43,229 nt of DNA from Oceanicaulis sp. (GTDB lineage: Bacteria > Pseudomonadota > Alphaproteobacteria > Caulobacterales > Maricaulaceae), in the NCBI GenBank assembly GCA_028280165.1, contig JANQMI010000234.1, forward strand, positions 1 to 43,229, given 5' to 3'. Of this stretch, positions 17,126-26,467 are shown in pieces (position 1 is the stretch's first letter; every line of letters begins with the position of its first letter). The notes under the pieces are model-generated. The model did no database searches, was not told the origin of the DNA, and saw nothing but the letters and a program-made list of their open reading frames with translations. The position numbers were made by a program, and so were the translations under genes.

Positions 17126-18709
17126 CTAATCGCGCACCGCTGCGTCCATCACTTGGAACACCACGGTGTTGTCGACATAGCGGCCATTCCAGTCATAAGG
17201 CTCACCCCAGAGCTCAGCGGCTTTCAGATCGGTTCGTGAGAATGCCGCAAACTGATCCGATCCAGCGCCAAGGGCCCACAAAGGGACCAGGTCATTGGTA
17301 TGGTTGGGGGACGCCCACTGATAGCCGGGCAGGGTGCCGGCCCCGCGATCCTGAACGGCGATGAAGGCATTGAACGTATCTTCAGCTGGATCAAAGCGCG
17401 CCGCGGAAAGCGCTTCACGGCTACGATCGGTGGCGACAGGACCGCCGACGCTGTTGGTCCACGTGCCTTCGCCCCATATGCCGCCACACTCGTGATCAGA
17501 GGTGATGATCAGCAGTGTCTCATCCCAGCTGGAATGGGTTTCCACCCATTCAATGACGGCATCAACCGCTGCATTGAAGTCGATCTGTTCTTCAATAAAG
17601 CGCTCCATATTATTGCCGTGCCCCATCCAGTCCACGGCACCGCCTTCGATCATGACGAAGAAACCGTCGTCGTTCTGAGCCAGCACGTTCAGAGCGCCAA
17701 CACTCATGGTGGCAAGGTCGGGCACGTCCGCATTGAAGGCCATGCCAGAGGCGGTGTCGTCCTGATCCAAGCCCTGACGGTTGGCCTGTAGGGTTGAGCC
17801 GGAGCGCGCAATGCCAACCACCCGCTCAGGGATGTCGCGGCCTTCGGCCAAGGCTTCGAAATCAACTCTGGCGTCGATGAAGTCAAAACCATTGAGACCG
17901 CTCGCATCTTGCATTGCGGCAAAGGTCTCTTCGCCGCCCAGATAACGGTAATCGATGTCCTCACCAGTGACCGCGTCGCCGCTATTGCCATAGAGCGGGT
18001 GGCCGGCACCCATGATGACATCCAGATCGCTGGCGACCATCTCATTGAAGATCTCGACATAGTTGTTGCGCGAGACATTGTGCGCGATGACCGCCGCCGG
18101 GGTGGCGTGGGACACCATGACCGAGGACACCGCGCCGGCGGACAAGCCTTCCTCCATCGCAATCTCGGCAATGGTGGCGAACTCCTCACTGGCCGACCAG
18201 TCCATGTTGACCCGGCCAACAGCAGTTTTGCGTCCGCTCAGGAGCGCGGTGCCCGCCGCTGCGCTATCGGTGTAGGAGGTGTAGCGCTGCTCGACGGGCG
18301 CAAAATCATTGAGCATTGCGTTTTCAAACCGGGCCCAGCGGGTGCTGGGGTCATAGAGCTGCTCGACGGCCCCAGCAGCGGTGGCAGGGTCGGTTCCCAG
18401 CGGAAGCACATTGCCGTCTTGGTCAACGAGGTTAAGCGCGGTGTGTGCGAGGCCGTAAACGACCGGCTCGGTGCCGTCCGGGCGGGTGACCTGATAGGAT
18501 TGCTCACCGGCCAAGCCTTGATAATAGTCCGCGGCCAGCCAGCCATTAAACCCAATGCCATCAGAGACCATCAGGATGACGTGTTTCGGTTGAACGTTGG
18601 TGTTCACCTCAACGGAGATGCGGTCGGCCGGTACATCAACAATCAGACAGCCGGTAAGCGCGATGCTGGCGACGCCAGCCGTCAGGACGGTGAAGAGGGA
18701 GCGGGCCAT
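17126..18709 (-). CDS. alkaline phosphatase lipoprotein
   Basis: A 527-residue alkaline phosphatase of the PhoA superfamily. I start at ATG 18709 (GAGG upstream); the frame is open to 18775. The signal peptide ends in lipobox LTGC, so it is anchored as a lipoprotein. Metal and catalytic motifs are in order: MVSDGIG (Asp), YTDSAAAGTAL (Ser nucleophile), SHATPAAVIAHN, EGGAVDWMGHGNN, TSDHECGG and SPNHTND (His ligands). It releases phosphate from organic esters in the envelope using zinc and magnesium. It would be a natural member of the Pho regulon encoded at 28-35 kb, but no clear Pho box is visible upstream. A terminator-like repeat copy lies just upstream at 18789. Confidence 0.93.
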   Translation of the reverse strand: MARSLFTVLTAGVASIALTGCLIVDVPADRISVEVNTNVQPKHVILMVSDGIGFNGWLAADYYQGLAGEQSYQVTRPDGTEPVVYGLAHTALNLVDQDGNVLPLGTDPATAAGAVEQLYDPSTRWARFENAMLNDFAPVEQRYTSYTDSAAAGTALLSGRKTAVGRVNMDWSASEEFATIAEIAMEEGLSAGAVSSVMVSHATPAAVIAHNVSRNNYVEIFNEMVASDLDVIMGAGHPLYGNSGDAVTGEDIDYRYLGGEETFAAMQDASGLNGFDFIDARVDFEALAEGRDIPERVVGIARSGSTLQANRQGLDQDDTASGMAFNADVPDLATMSVGALNVLAQNDDGFFVMIEGGAVDWMGHGNNMERFIEEQIDFNAAVDAVIEWVETHSSWDETLLIITSDHECGGIWGEGTWTNSVGGPVATDRSREALSAARFDPAEDTFNAFIAVQDRGAGTLPGYQWASPNHTNDLVPLWALGAGSDQFAAFSRTDLKAAELWGEPYDWNGRYVDNTVVFQVMDAAVRD

Positions 18710-18788
18710 GGCAGGAACCTCAAAGAATGGCAGACATCTTGCGCGCACACTTAGCCCGTCCCGGTGACGGTTCAAACCGGCAACACAG

Positions 18789-18817
18789 AAAAAACCCTGG
18801 GCGATGCACGCCCGGGG
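18789..18817 (-). terminator. intrinsic terminator, repeat copy 1
   Basis: On the minus strand this is a 9-bp stem CCCCGGGCG / CGCCCAGGG (one G-T pair) around TGCAT, followed by TTTTTT. It ends transcription of the small gene at 18901-19245. The stretch 18789-18849 is about 90% identical to 19494-19554 behind the M13 peptidase (see findings). Confidence 0.85.
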
Positions 18818-18900
18818 TCAGATAAGTCAGATTGGTCTTCGATCGCCTAGCCAGTGTATTGTCGACGTGGAACGGCTGGCATGATCGGAACGTGTGATCT

Positions 18901-19245
18901 CTAATAGCCGGGCACTGCCATACACAGATAGGACAACTTGATCACATTCGAGTGCGCTCCGCGCACACGAACGCTGCCTGTTATCTTGACCTGATTGCCG
19001 CTAGTATTTGTCGCGGTGTTGAACACTGCGAACCTTTTCATACCCTGTGCATCCGATCGATCATCGAATTCGATTTCTGCAAGATTTACGATTGCAATTG
19101 CACTTCCAACATTGAATTTGAAATCTTCGACTATTTTCCAGTCGACTATGTCATCATACGAATGGGTTTCTAAATCCTTCAATTCAACGGTTCCGGCCCT
19201 TGCGAAGAACAACTCGTTCACTTCTAATTCTTGGAAATCATTCAT
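18901..19245 (-). CDS. hypothetical protein between duplicated terminators
   Basis: A 114-residue protein starting at ATG 19245, with GGAG 7 bases upstream; the frame is open to 19272. It is acidic at the start (MNDFQELEVNELFFARAG), beta-rich in the middle, and ends LSYLCMAVPGY. No signal peptide or membrane segment. Codons are AT-richer than in its neighbours. It lies alone between two copies of one terminator sequence, which suggests arrival or loss of material by recombination. Seventeen sense codons follow its TAG in frame before another TAG at 18847. I recognise no family. Confidence 0.6.
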   Translation of the reverse strand: MNDFQELEVNELFFARAGTVELKDLETHSYDDIVDWKIVEDFKFNVGSAIAIVNLAEIEFDDRSDAQGMKRFAVFNTATNTSGNQVKITGSVRVRGAHSNVIKLSYLCMAVPGY

Positions 19246-19551
19246 CTTACACTCCAGAGCGATATTACCCACCCCATAACTACCACAGGTTTATATCCTT
19301 TCCCCAGAGAAAAGTTGTCATGAAGCGAACTCGACGGCGATCATGCCCAACCTAGTCCGTTCTGATTCATCTGAGTGGGCCCTTGGTAGCCAATCCAGTT
19401 TGTGCATGGGAAAGGAGAAACTGCGAGGAGAGGCGCGGATTCCCAACCATTTCTATGGTCCACTTGGCTTAACCAGGATGTGCTTCGACTAATAAAAAAC
19501 CCCGGGCGATGCACGCCCGGGGTCAGATAAGTCAAATTGGTTTTCGACCGC
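19246..19551. other. intergenic stretch with terminator copy 2
   Basis: The 306 bases between the small hypothetical gene and the M13 peptidase gene hold the terminator of the peptidase (19494-19522) and the upstream region of the small gene. No gene is supported; one minus-strand frame through here is a shadow of the peptidase. Confidence 0.5.
19494..19522 (-). terminator. intrinsic terminator of M13 peptidase, repeat copy 2
   Basis: On the minus strand a perfect 9-bp stem CCCCGGGCG / CGCCCGGGG around TGCAT is followed by TTTTTT, 30 bases behind the peptidase stop. It has the same sequence as the copy at 18789 apart from one stem base. Confidence 0.93.
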
Positions 19552-21645
19552 TTACCAGATGCGCACGCGCTGGTCTGGTGGTAGGTAGAGCTCATGCTCT
19601 TCGGTAATGCCGAAGGCGTCATACCAGGCGTCGAGATTGCGCACGACGCCATTGATGCGGTAGCGCGGCGGCGAGTGCGGCCCGCGCACCAGCTGACCGC
19701 GCAGCGCATCATCGGTGTACAGATTCCGCCAGACCTGAGCCCAAGCCAGGAAGAAGCGCTGGTCGCCGGTAAAGCCATCAATCACAGGCGCTTCACCGCC
19801 ATAGACTTCGTCGACATATTCACGCCAGGCGGTATAGGCCATCTGCAGGCCGCCCAGATCACCGATATTCTCGCCCATCGACAAGCGCCCAGAGACGCAC
19901 TGATCATCGATTGGGCAATAGGTATCGTACTGGGCTCCCAGCATGGCGGCGCGTTCCATGAAGCGCTCATTGGTGGCATCGGTCCACCACATGCGCAGAC
20001 GGCCTTCAGCGTCATAGCGACGGCCATTATCGTCAAAGCCGTGGCCGATCTCGTGACCGATCACCCCACCAATGGCTCCGAAATTCATCGCAGGATCGGC
20101 ATTCGGGTCGAAGAACGGAGCCTGCAGAATGCCAGCGGGGAAGGTGATCTGGTTCTGCAGCGGATTATAGCTCGCATTGACGATTTGCGGCGGCCAGGTC
20201 CATTCGCGTGGGTCCACCTCCGAGTAGAGGTCTTCCAGCTGATCCGCCCAGCCCTTTTCGGCCATGCGAATGCGGTTGCCGAAATAATCATCCTCAGCCA
20301 GAACCAGGCCGTCATATTCGGTCCAGATCTCCGGATAGCCGATGCGCGGCTCGAAGGTGGACAGCTTAGTCAGCGCTTCGGCGCGCGTCTCATCGTCCAT
20401 CCATTCCAGATTCTCCAAACGGCCACGGAAGGCGACCGTCAGGCGTTGGACCAGATCATCCATTAAATCCTTGGATGTCGGCGGGAAGTGGCGATCGACA
20501 TAGATCTGACCCACAGCGTGGCCGAGGGCCCCGCCCACCAGGTTCACGCCGCGGCGGTCGCGCGGGCGCTGTTCCGCCTGACCCCGCAAGGTCTGACCGA
20601 AGAAGCCGAAGCTGGCTTCATCAAAGGCGGCCGGCAGCCAGCTGGCGCGACTAGAGATGAAGTGGAAGGTCATCCACGATTTGATTGTCTCGATATCGGT
20701 GTTCGTGAACAGCTCCGAGGTTCCCGAAATGGCGGTCGGCTGAACCACGATCAGGCGGTCCACATTAATACCCATCGAAGCCATGCCCTGAGACATGTTC
20801 AGGTTCGGGGCCAGCGCATCCAGCTCGGCCGGGCTCATCGGATTATAGGTGAGCGTGACGTCACGGCTGTCCTCGCGGGTCCAGTGGACGTCGGCCAGCT
20901 GGGTTTCAAAGTCGAGGATGGCTTGAGCGGCTTCGCTGCCACCGCTTATGCCGGCCAGATCAAAGATCTGAGCGATATAGGCCAGATAGGCCTGGCGGTA
21001 TTCGGCGAAACGCTCCGACTCGTCGAGATAATAATCCCGGTTGCCCATGCCCAGACCGCCTTGGAACAGGCGCATCACGTTCACGGTGGGATCATCCGGG
21101 TCCGCCCAGATGCCAATGCCAAAGGGCGATTGGTGGTGGACGCTGGCAAACAGGGCCGCAGCATCGTCATGGGTTTCGACCGCCGCGATCTCGGCCAGGA
21201 AAGGCTCGAGGCCGGCGGTACCCGCCGCTTCGATGGCGTCGGCGTTCATCCAGCTGGAGTATAGCGCGCCAACCAGTTGCGAATTCGAGCCCGGTTCGCC
21301 GCCTTCGGCCATGGCGTCGGCAATGATGGCCTGAACGTGCTCTTCAGCTTCTTCAGCCAGAATGGAGAAGGTGCCGTAGCGTGAGCGATCCGATGGCAGC
21401 TCGGTGTCAACCAGCCACGTACCGTTGGCAAATCTGTTAAAGTCGTCACCTGGGTGGACGTTCGAATCCATGCCTGCCACGTCCATGCCGAACGACCCGT
21501 AGCGCGGTTCAGCGGTTGGTGCGGCCGCAGTTTCCACAGCCGCTGGTGCGGCATTAGTGTCTTCGGAAGGTGCATCTGCCGGTGGCGCACAGGATGCAAG
21601 TGTCAGCGCAGCAAGTCCGGCGCATGACATCAATAACTGTTTCAT
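19552..21645 (-). CDS. M13-family metallopeptidase lipoprotein
   Basis: A 697-residue zinc endopeptidase of the neprilysin/PepO family (M13). The N-terminus is a lipoprotein signal (LAALTLASC, Cys at about 19) followed by a Pro/Ala-rich linker. The M13 N-terminal domain starts with SFGMDVAGMDSNVHPGDDFNRFANGTWL. The zinc site is intact: VIGHEIGHGFDDNGRRYD (HExxH), the glutamate motif GENIGDLGG (ExxxD), and NASYNPLQNQITFPAGIL before it. The end is QRVRIW, where many members have CRVW. It cleaves small peptides in the envelope. GGGGAG precedes the ATG; a terminator follows. It is transcribed alone. Confidence 0.95.
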   Translation of the reverse strand: MKQLLMSCAGLAALTLASCAPPADAPSEDTNAAPAAVETAAAPTAEPRYGSFGMDVAGMDSNVHPGDDFNRFANGTWLVDTELPSDRSRYGTFSILAEEAEEHVQAIIADAMAEGGEPGSNSQLVGALYSSWMNADAIEAAGTAGLEPFLAEIAAVETHDDAAALFASVHHQSPFGIGIWADPDDPTVNVMRLFQGGLGMGNRDYYLDESERFAEYRQAYLAYIAQIFDLAGISGGSEAAQAILDFETQLADVHWTREDSRDVTLTYNPMSPAELDALAPNLNMSQGMASMGINVDRLIVVQPTAISGTSELFTNTDIETIKSWMTFHFISSRASWLPAAFDEASFGFFGQTLRGQAEQRPRDRRGVNLVGGALGHAVGQIYVDRHFPPTSKDLMDDLVQRLTVAFRGRLENLEWMDDETRAEALTKLSTFEPRIGYPEIWTEYDGLVLAEDDYFGNRIRMAEKGWADQLEDLYSEVDPREWTWPPQIVNASYNPLQNQITFPAGILQAPFFDPNADPAMNFGAIGGVIGHEIGHGFDDNGRRYDAEGRLRMWWTDATNERFMERAAMLGAQYDTYCPIDDQCVSGRLSMGENIGDLGGLQMAYTAWREYVDEVYGGEAPVIDGFTGDQRFFLAWAQVWRNLYTDDALRGQLVRGPHSPPRYRINGVVRNLDAWYDAFGITEEHELYLPPDQRVRIW

Positions 21646-21782
21646 CTGGTCTACTCCCCATAAACAGCGATACCCCTGTGCCGGTTGGTCCCGACATCAG
21701 AGGCTTAGAGTTTGGCCGGGCGAACCGTCGCCGCACCGGACCGGATTTGGCAAGTCTGCTCGTCAGCACACTTGCAGTGAAA

Positions 21783-21814
21783 AAATACGGCGCAGGGCGA
21801 CAGGCCCTGCGCCG
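21783..21814 (-). terminator. intrinsic terminator of the RND operon
   Basis: On the minus strand an 11-bp perfect stem (CGGCGCAGGGC / GCCCTGCGCCG, 21788-21798 and 21804-21814) with a 5-base loop is followed by TATTTTTT. It lies 15 bases behind the permease stop. Confidence 0.93.
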
Positions 21815-21829
21815 CGTAAGAGGTTGGCT

Positions 21830-24800
21830 CTACTCTGCAGGCCCTGGTGTGGGTCTGCCAAGCGGAGAGGGTGAAGGATCGGTGTCCGGACCGTCTTCCT
21901 CCGGCGGGACCCAACCTTCAGGATGACCCACGTCAATGGCGTCATCGCCGCTTTCGTGGCCTGAATAGGTCGAGCCGATCATCGGATGCCACTGGCCGGT
22001 CCACATGGACAGGATGAGGCGGCGGATATCCACCCCGATGGCATACAGCGCCGGGACCAGCAGCAGGGTCAGGAACAGGGCGAACACCACAGCAAAGCCC
22101 AATGAGATCACCATTGGCTTCAGGAACTGGGCCGAGGTGGACCGTTCGGCGATCATTGGCAGGACGCCGATGAAGGTGGTCACCGTGGTCAACAAGATCG
22201 GGCGGAAACGCTGCACACCCGCATCCACCAAAGCCTGGAAGGCTCCGACACCGCGTTCGCGCAGCCGGTTCACGAAGTCCACCAGCACCAGGTTGTCGTT
22301 GATCACGATCCCGGCCGCAGCGCCCATTCCGAAGAAGGAGAACAGGGCCAGGGGTACACCCAGAAGGAAATGTCCGAAGACCGCACCGGCAAAGGCAAAC
22401 CAGATCGCCGACATGATGGCGATCGGCTGCCAGTAGGAGCGGAAGGCAATCGCCAGCAGGACGTACATCATGCCGAACATGGTCAGCTGAAGGCCCATGA
22501 TTTCCTGCAGGAATTCCTGCTGGCCTTCGGCTTCACCAATCGCCCCGGTCGAGATACCCGGATAGCGTTCACGCCATTCCGGGAAGAAGTTCTCTTCCAG
22601 GTCCTCGCGGATGGAGTCCGCCGCATCGCGGTCCGACAGCTCTGCACTGACAGTCACGGTGCGTTGGCGCTCACGACGGTTGATCCGGTTGATACCCGGT
22701 GCGAACCGCGCTTCTGCGACAGAGGACAGCGGAACTTCGCGGCCATCTGCAGTTCGGATGCGCAGATTATTCACCGCATCCAGGCTGTTCCGGGCTTCAC
22801 GCGGGTAGCGCACCATCACCCGGACGTCTTCGCCGCCCCGCGGCAGGCGCTGGACTTCTTCACCGTAGAAGGCTTGGCGCATCTGACGGGTGACGTCAGC
22901 CAGCGTCAGGCCCAGGGCCTGGGCGTCTGGACGCAGGGTGAGCTGGAGCTCATCGGCAGAGGACTGGAGATTGTCCACGATGTCGTAGGCCGTCTCATAA
23001 GTCCGCAGATAGTCCTGCAGTTCCGCCGAAGCCGCTCGCAGCACGTCCAGATCCGGGTGATTGATCGCAAACTGGATGGCAGGGCCATTGTCATTGATCG
23101 TGGCGTCAAAGCGGATCTCTTCGGCATCTGGGATTGGGCCCAGGGCTTCACGGATGCGCTGGGCGACATCAGCCGTCGGTGTGCGACCGGGGCGGATTTC
23201 CGGGGGAGCGATGTTGATCCAAGCCCGCACCGAGCCATCCGTGGCCAGGGTTGAGCGGCTTTGGATCATATCAATCTCGCCTGGAAACTCTTCGCGATAC
23301 TCTTCCTGGATCCGCAGTTCGGCTTCATCCAGGCGTGCCCGAATGTCGTCGGTGCGGGCCCAGGGCGTACCTTCGGCCAGCTGGATATTCACCCGGATCA
23401 GATCGCTTTCGATCTGCGGCATGAAGGAAAACCCAACCCGGCCCGTGCTCATCAGCAGGACGGCCACGAAGAACATGCCCAGGAAGGACACCAGCGTCGC
23501 GTAGCGCTGCTTAATCGCAAAGCTCAGGATTGGCGCGTACACCACCCGTGCAAAGGTCAGCAGGCTATTGGCCAACATGGACTGGAAGCGCACGAACGGG
23601 CCAAAGAACCCACCGGTTTTCTGCGGGCCGATATGGGCCAGGTGAGCCGGCAGGATCAGGAGGGCCTCGATCAGCGAGAAGACCAGGGCTGCGATCACCA
23701 CCAGAGAGATCTGAGCGGTGAACTGAACGGTTGGGCCGGTCAAAAGCATCCATGGGGCGAATGCCATCATGGTCGTGATCACGGCGAAGATAACCGGCTT
23801 GGCCACCATCTGCGTACCGACCACGGCGGCCGTGATCCCGTGCTCTCCACGTTCAACGCGGGCGTGGATATTCTCTCCCACGATGATCGCGTCATCGACC
23901 ACCACCCCAATCACGATCAGGAAGGCAAACAGCGACAGGAAGTTCAGTGTGACCCCCATCAGCGGCAAGAGCATGAAAGCTCCGGCGAAGGCCGTCGCGA
24001 TACCAATGGTCACCCAAAAGGCCACGATCGGACGCAGGAACAGCACCAGAATGCCGAGCACCAGCGCCAAACCCAGAAGGGCGGAGCTACCAATGACGGT
24101 CAGCTGGGAGTTGAATTGGTCAGCGCCATCCCACCATTCCGACAGGCGGACCGTGGAGGGCAGTTCCTCGTTCTTTTCAGCGGCATAAGCCTTCAGCGCG
24201 TTCGACACGTCGATGATGTCGGAGTTGCCCGTCGAGCGCACGGCAATAATGACCATTTGCTCGCCATTGAAGGTGGCATTGAGATTGAAGTCGGACAGCC
24301 CGTCATAGACGGTTGCGACGTCGCCCACCGTGACGACACCACCACCAGCTGTCTGGCGCACGATGATGTTTTCAAAGTCGGCTGCCGTATCGGCAAGCTC
24401 GCGGGCCGTGATACGCACATCACCCACTTCAGAGCGGACCGAACCGGCTGAGGTATTCATCGACGAGTTTGAGATGGCGCGAGAGATGTCGGAGAAAGTC
24501 ACGCCATAGCGGCGCATGGCTTCCTCAGAGACCTCGATAGACACTTCTTCGGACAGGGTACCCATCATGTCGACCAGCGACACATCGGGAATTGTCGAAG
24601 CGATTTCGTTGCGAATCTCGCGTGCAATCCGCTGAAGGTCACGCCGCGGGATTTCACCATGCAGGGCGAAACCGGCGATCTGGTCAGAGTTCTGCCACCG
24701 GAAAACCTGAGGTCGGAACGCGGCCCGAGGCAGGTTATTGATGGAATCCACCCGCAGCTTGATCTCATTGACGAATTCGTTCGCGTCGAGCACCGGTTCG

Positions 24801-25114
24801 CCGGAAATCCAAACCGTGCCGCTGCCTTCACGGGCGGCGGCGGTCAGTTCGTCGACGCCGTCAAGGTCAGAGATCGCCTCTTCGATGCGCACGATAATCT
24901 GTTCTTCAATCTCCTGGGGCGACGCGCCCGGCCAGGACACGCTGACCGAGGCCCCTGGGAATACAGCACCGGGGTTGTTCTCGCGCTGCATGGAGGCGAA
25001 GCCGACCACACCGCCGATCAGGGCGATAATCATCAGCAGGTTGGCGGCTACGGAGTTCTTGGCCCACCAGGCCAGGATTCCGCGGTGCTCTTGTTCATCT
25101 GGACGTTGGACCAT
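21830..25114 (-). CDS. RND efflux pump inner-membrane permease
   Basis: A 1094-residue RND transporter of the AcrB/MexB type. The cytoplasmic N-terminus leads into TM1 (AANLLMIIALIGGVVGF). A first large periplasmic domain follows (residues about 45-340). TM2-6 contain VVVDDAIIVGENI, the proton-relay Asp pair of TM4. A second periplasmic loop follows, then the last membrane bundle (FSFFGMGAAAGIVINDNLVLVDF; LLTTVTTFIGVLPMI). The C-terminal tail of about 60 residues is hydrophilic and Pro-rich. It uses the proton gradient to pump drugs or lipids through the adaptor and outer membrane channel encoded just upstream. AGGAGAG precedes the ATG. It is the last gene of the three-gene operon. No dedicated regulator is adjacent. 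Substrates cannot be predicted. Confidence 0.95.
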   Translation of the reverse strand: MVQRPDEQEHRGILAWWAKNSVAANLLMIIALIGGVVGFASMQRENNPGAVFPGASVSVSWPGASPQEIEEQIIVRIEEAISDLDGVDELTAAAREGSGTVWISGEPVLDANEFVNEIKLRVDSINNLPRAAFRPQVFRWQNSDQIAGFALHGEIPRRDLQRIAREIRNEIASTIPDVSLVDMMGTLSEEVSIEVSEEAMRRYGVTFSDISRAISNSSMNTSAGSVRSEVGDVRITARELADTAADFENIIVRQTAGGGVVTVGDVATVYDGLSDFNLNATFNGEQMVIIAVRSTGNSDIIDVSNALKAYAAEKNEELPSTVRLSEWWDGADQFNSQLTVIGSSALLGLALVLGILVLFLRPIVAFWVTIGIATAFAGAFMLLPLMGVTLNFLSLFAFLIVIGVVVDDAIIVGENIHARVERGEHGITAAVVGTQMVAKPVIFAVITTMMAFAPWMLLTGPTVQFTAQISLVVIAALVFSLIEALLILPAHLAHIGPQKTGGFFGPFVRFQSMLANSLLTFARVVYAPILSFAIKQRYATLVSFLGMFFVAVLLMSTGRVGFSFMPQIESDLIRVNIQLAEGTPWARTDDIRARLDEAELRIQEEYREEFPGEIDMIQSRSTLATDGSVRAWINIAPPEIRPGRTPTADVAQRIREALGPIPDAEEIRFDATINDNGPAIQFAINHPDLDVLRAASAELQDYLRTYETAYDIVDNLQSSADELQLTLRPDAQALGLTLADVTRQMRQAFYGEEVQRLPRGGEDVRVMVRYPREARNSLDAVNNLRIRTADGREVPLSSVAEARFAPGINRINRRERQRTVTVSAELSDRDAADSIREDLEENFFPEWRERYPGISTGAIGEAEGQQEFLQEIMGLQLTMFGMMYVLLAIAFRSYWQPIAIMSAIWFAFAGAVFGHFLLGVPLALFSFFGMGAAAGIVINDNLVLVDFVNRLRERGVGAFQALVDAGVQRFRPILLTTVTTFIGVLPMIAERSTSAQFLKPMVISLGFAVVFALFLTLLLVPALYAIGVDIRRLILSMWTGQWHPMIGSTYSGHESGDDAIDVGHPEGWVPPEEDGPDTDPSPSPLGRPTPGPAE

Positions 25115-25145
25115 TTTGGTCTCTCCTGTGTCTCAGGTCGCACTC

Positions 25146-26414
25146 TTAGCGAGTGCGCGCCCCTGCGGTTTGTGACGCGACGGCTTCAACGTCGTCTTCA
25201 GCGTCCGCATTGTCTTCCTCGGGCTCAGGATCGAGCGGCTCGCCGTCCGGCCCCAGGGCCCGGATCAGCATACCGGTGGCTGCGCCGCGCAGCGGCGAAG
25301 TCACAACGCGCTCACCCGCGGTCACGCCGGAGGTGATGATCACGCGCTCAGAATTGGAGTCCGCCACGGTCACCTCACGCACTGACAGCGTGCCGTCGAG
25401 CTCAGCGACAAAGACTTGCGATGCACCGCGCAGCGCGCTCCGCGGCAACGCGTAGGCATAATCAATGGACCGTCCCTGGATCTCAGCATTGACGAACAGA
25501 CCGATTGCCAGCGGCGCGCCGGTCGCCTGGGCTGCAGCCCCGTAAGGATCATCGACTTCCACGATCGCGCTCATGGTGCGGGTTTGCGGATCAATGGCGC
25601 TATCGGTGCGCACAACGCGACCTTCCCAAACATGTTCCTGACCGGCCAATGAGGCAGACAGGCGCACCACTGGGCCAAGGTCTTGGCCATTCGCCTGGAA
25701 GGCCAGCGGCATGGCCAGCGTGGCCAGTTCGGTATTGGTCAGCGGCAGGCGGATTTCCACGCGGTCAGTGGAAAACACCCGTCCCACGCGGGCCCCTGGG
25801 CCGACAAACTGACCGACGTCAGCAGCCTTCGCACGGACACGCCCGTCAAACGGCGCGGAGATGCGCGTGCGCGACAGGTTCAACCGCGCTTCAGCAAGGC
25901 TGGCTTCGGCAGCGGCCAGTTGAGCCTGGGCTTCGGCCATTTGCGGTTCGCGCAGGGTCAACGCACTGGCTTCGCCGTCGCCAAGCGCTTCCCATTCCTC
26001 GCGGGCGAGGTCCGCTTCGGCTTGTTCGCGGATCAATTGCTGGCGGCGTTGCGCGACCAGAGCCGAAGCGCGGGTTACCGCAAGGCGATAATCGGCGTCT
26101 TCCAATTGAACCAGCGTCTCGCCGGCTTCAAAAAAGCCGCCATTGACGAAGTTGGGGTTCACATAAGTGATGCGCCCCGAGACCTGGGTGACCAGATCGA
26201 TTTCCGTGAGTGGGGCGACTTCACCTTGTGTGCGAACTGCGAGCTGGATGGGTGTTGGCTCGGCGTTGGCGACAAAGACGGCTGTCGGGCGGGCCACCAC
26301 TTCTGCGCGCTCTGGCTCAGCGGCCGTTGCTAACAAGACTGTGGCGGTTCCGCCGATGACCCCGACGACCCCGAAAAGGATGACGATGCTTAAGATGATA
26401 CGTCCGAAATTCAT
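25146..26414 (-). CDS. RND efflux periplasmic adaptor (membrane fusion protein)
   Basis: A 422-residue HlyD/AcrA-type adaptor. ATG 26414 is preceded by GAGG; a TTG at 26420 is less likely. An N-terminal anchor (IILSIVILFGVVGVIGG) is followed by beta-barrel and lipoyl halves (RTQGEVAPLTEIDLVTQVSGRI), a helical hairpin (residues about 105-185, rich in A, E, Q and R), the returning lipoyl strand ISAPFDGRVRAKAADVGQFV, and the membrane-proximal domain (GVTAGERVVTSPL). The C-terminus is acidic (EPEEDNADAEDD). It bridges the permease and the outer membrane factor. It is 31 bp from the permease gene and 53 bp from the upstream gene. Confidence 0.94.
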   Translation of the reverse strand: MNFGRIILSIVILFGVVGVIGGTATVLLATAAEPERAEVVARPTAVFVANAEPTPIQLAVRTQGEVAPLTEIDLVTQVSGRITYVNPNFVNGGFFEAGETLVQLEDADYRLAVTRASALVAQRRQQLIREQAEADLAREEWEALGDGEASALTLREPQMAEAQAQLAAAEASLAEARLNLSRTRISAPFDGRVRAKAADVGQFVGPGARVGRVFSTDRVEIRLPLTNTELATLAMPLAFQANGQDLGPVVRLSASLAGQEHVWEGRVVRTDSAIDPQTRTMSAIVEVDDPYGAAAQATGAPLAIGLFVNAEIQGRSIDYAYALPRSALRGASQVFVAELDGTLSVREVTVADSNSERVIITSGVTAGERVVTSPLRGAATGMLIRALGPDGEPLDPEPEEDNADAEDDVEAVASQTAGARTR

Positions 26415-26467
26415 GACCAACCTCTGATATTTTTTGTCCCTGACCGGTTTGTCCGGCTCTTCCCTTG

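Noticed and set aside
18710-18790. Pho box upstream of the alkaline phosphatase
   Set aside because: Only isolated half-site-like pieces (CTGTGTT, CCGTCAC) with wrong spacing are present; no 7-4-7 repeat as at 29614.
22370-24451. Long plus-strand frames of 294 and 396 codons
   Set aside because: They are shadows of the RND permease on the minus strand; the His/Gln/Arg-rich products are typical of antisense translation.
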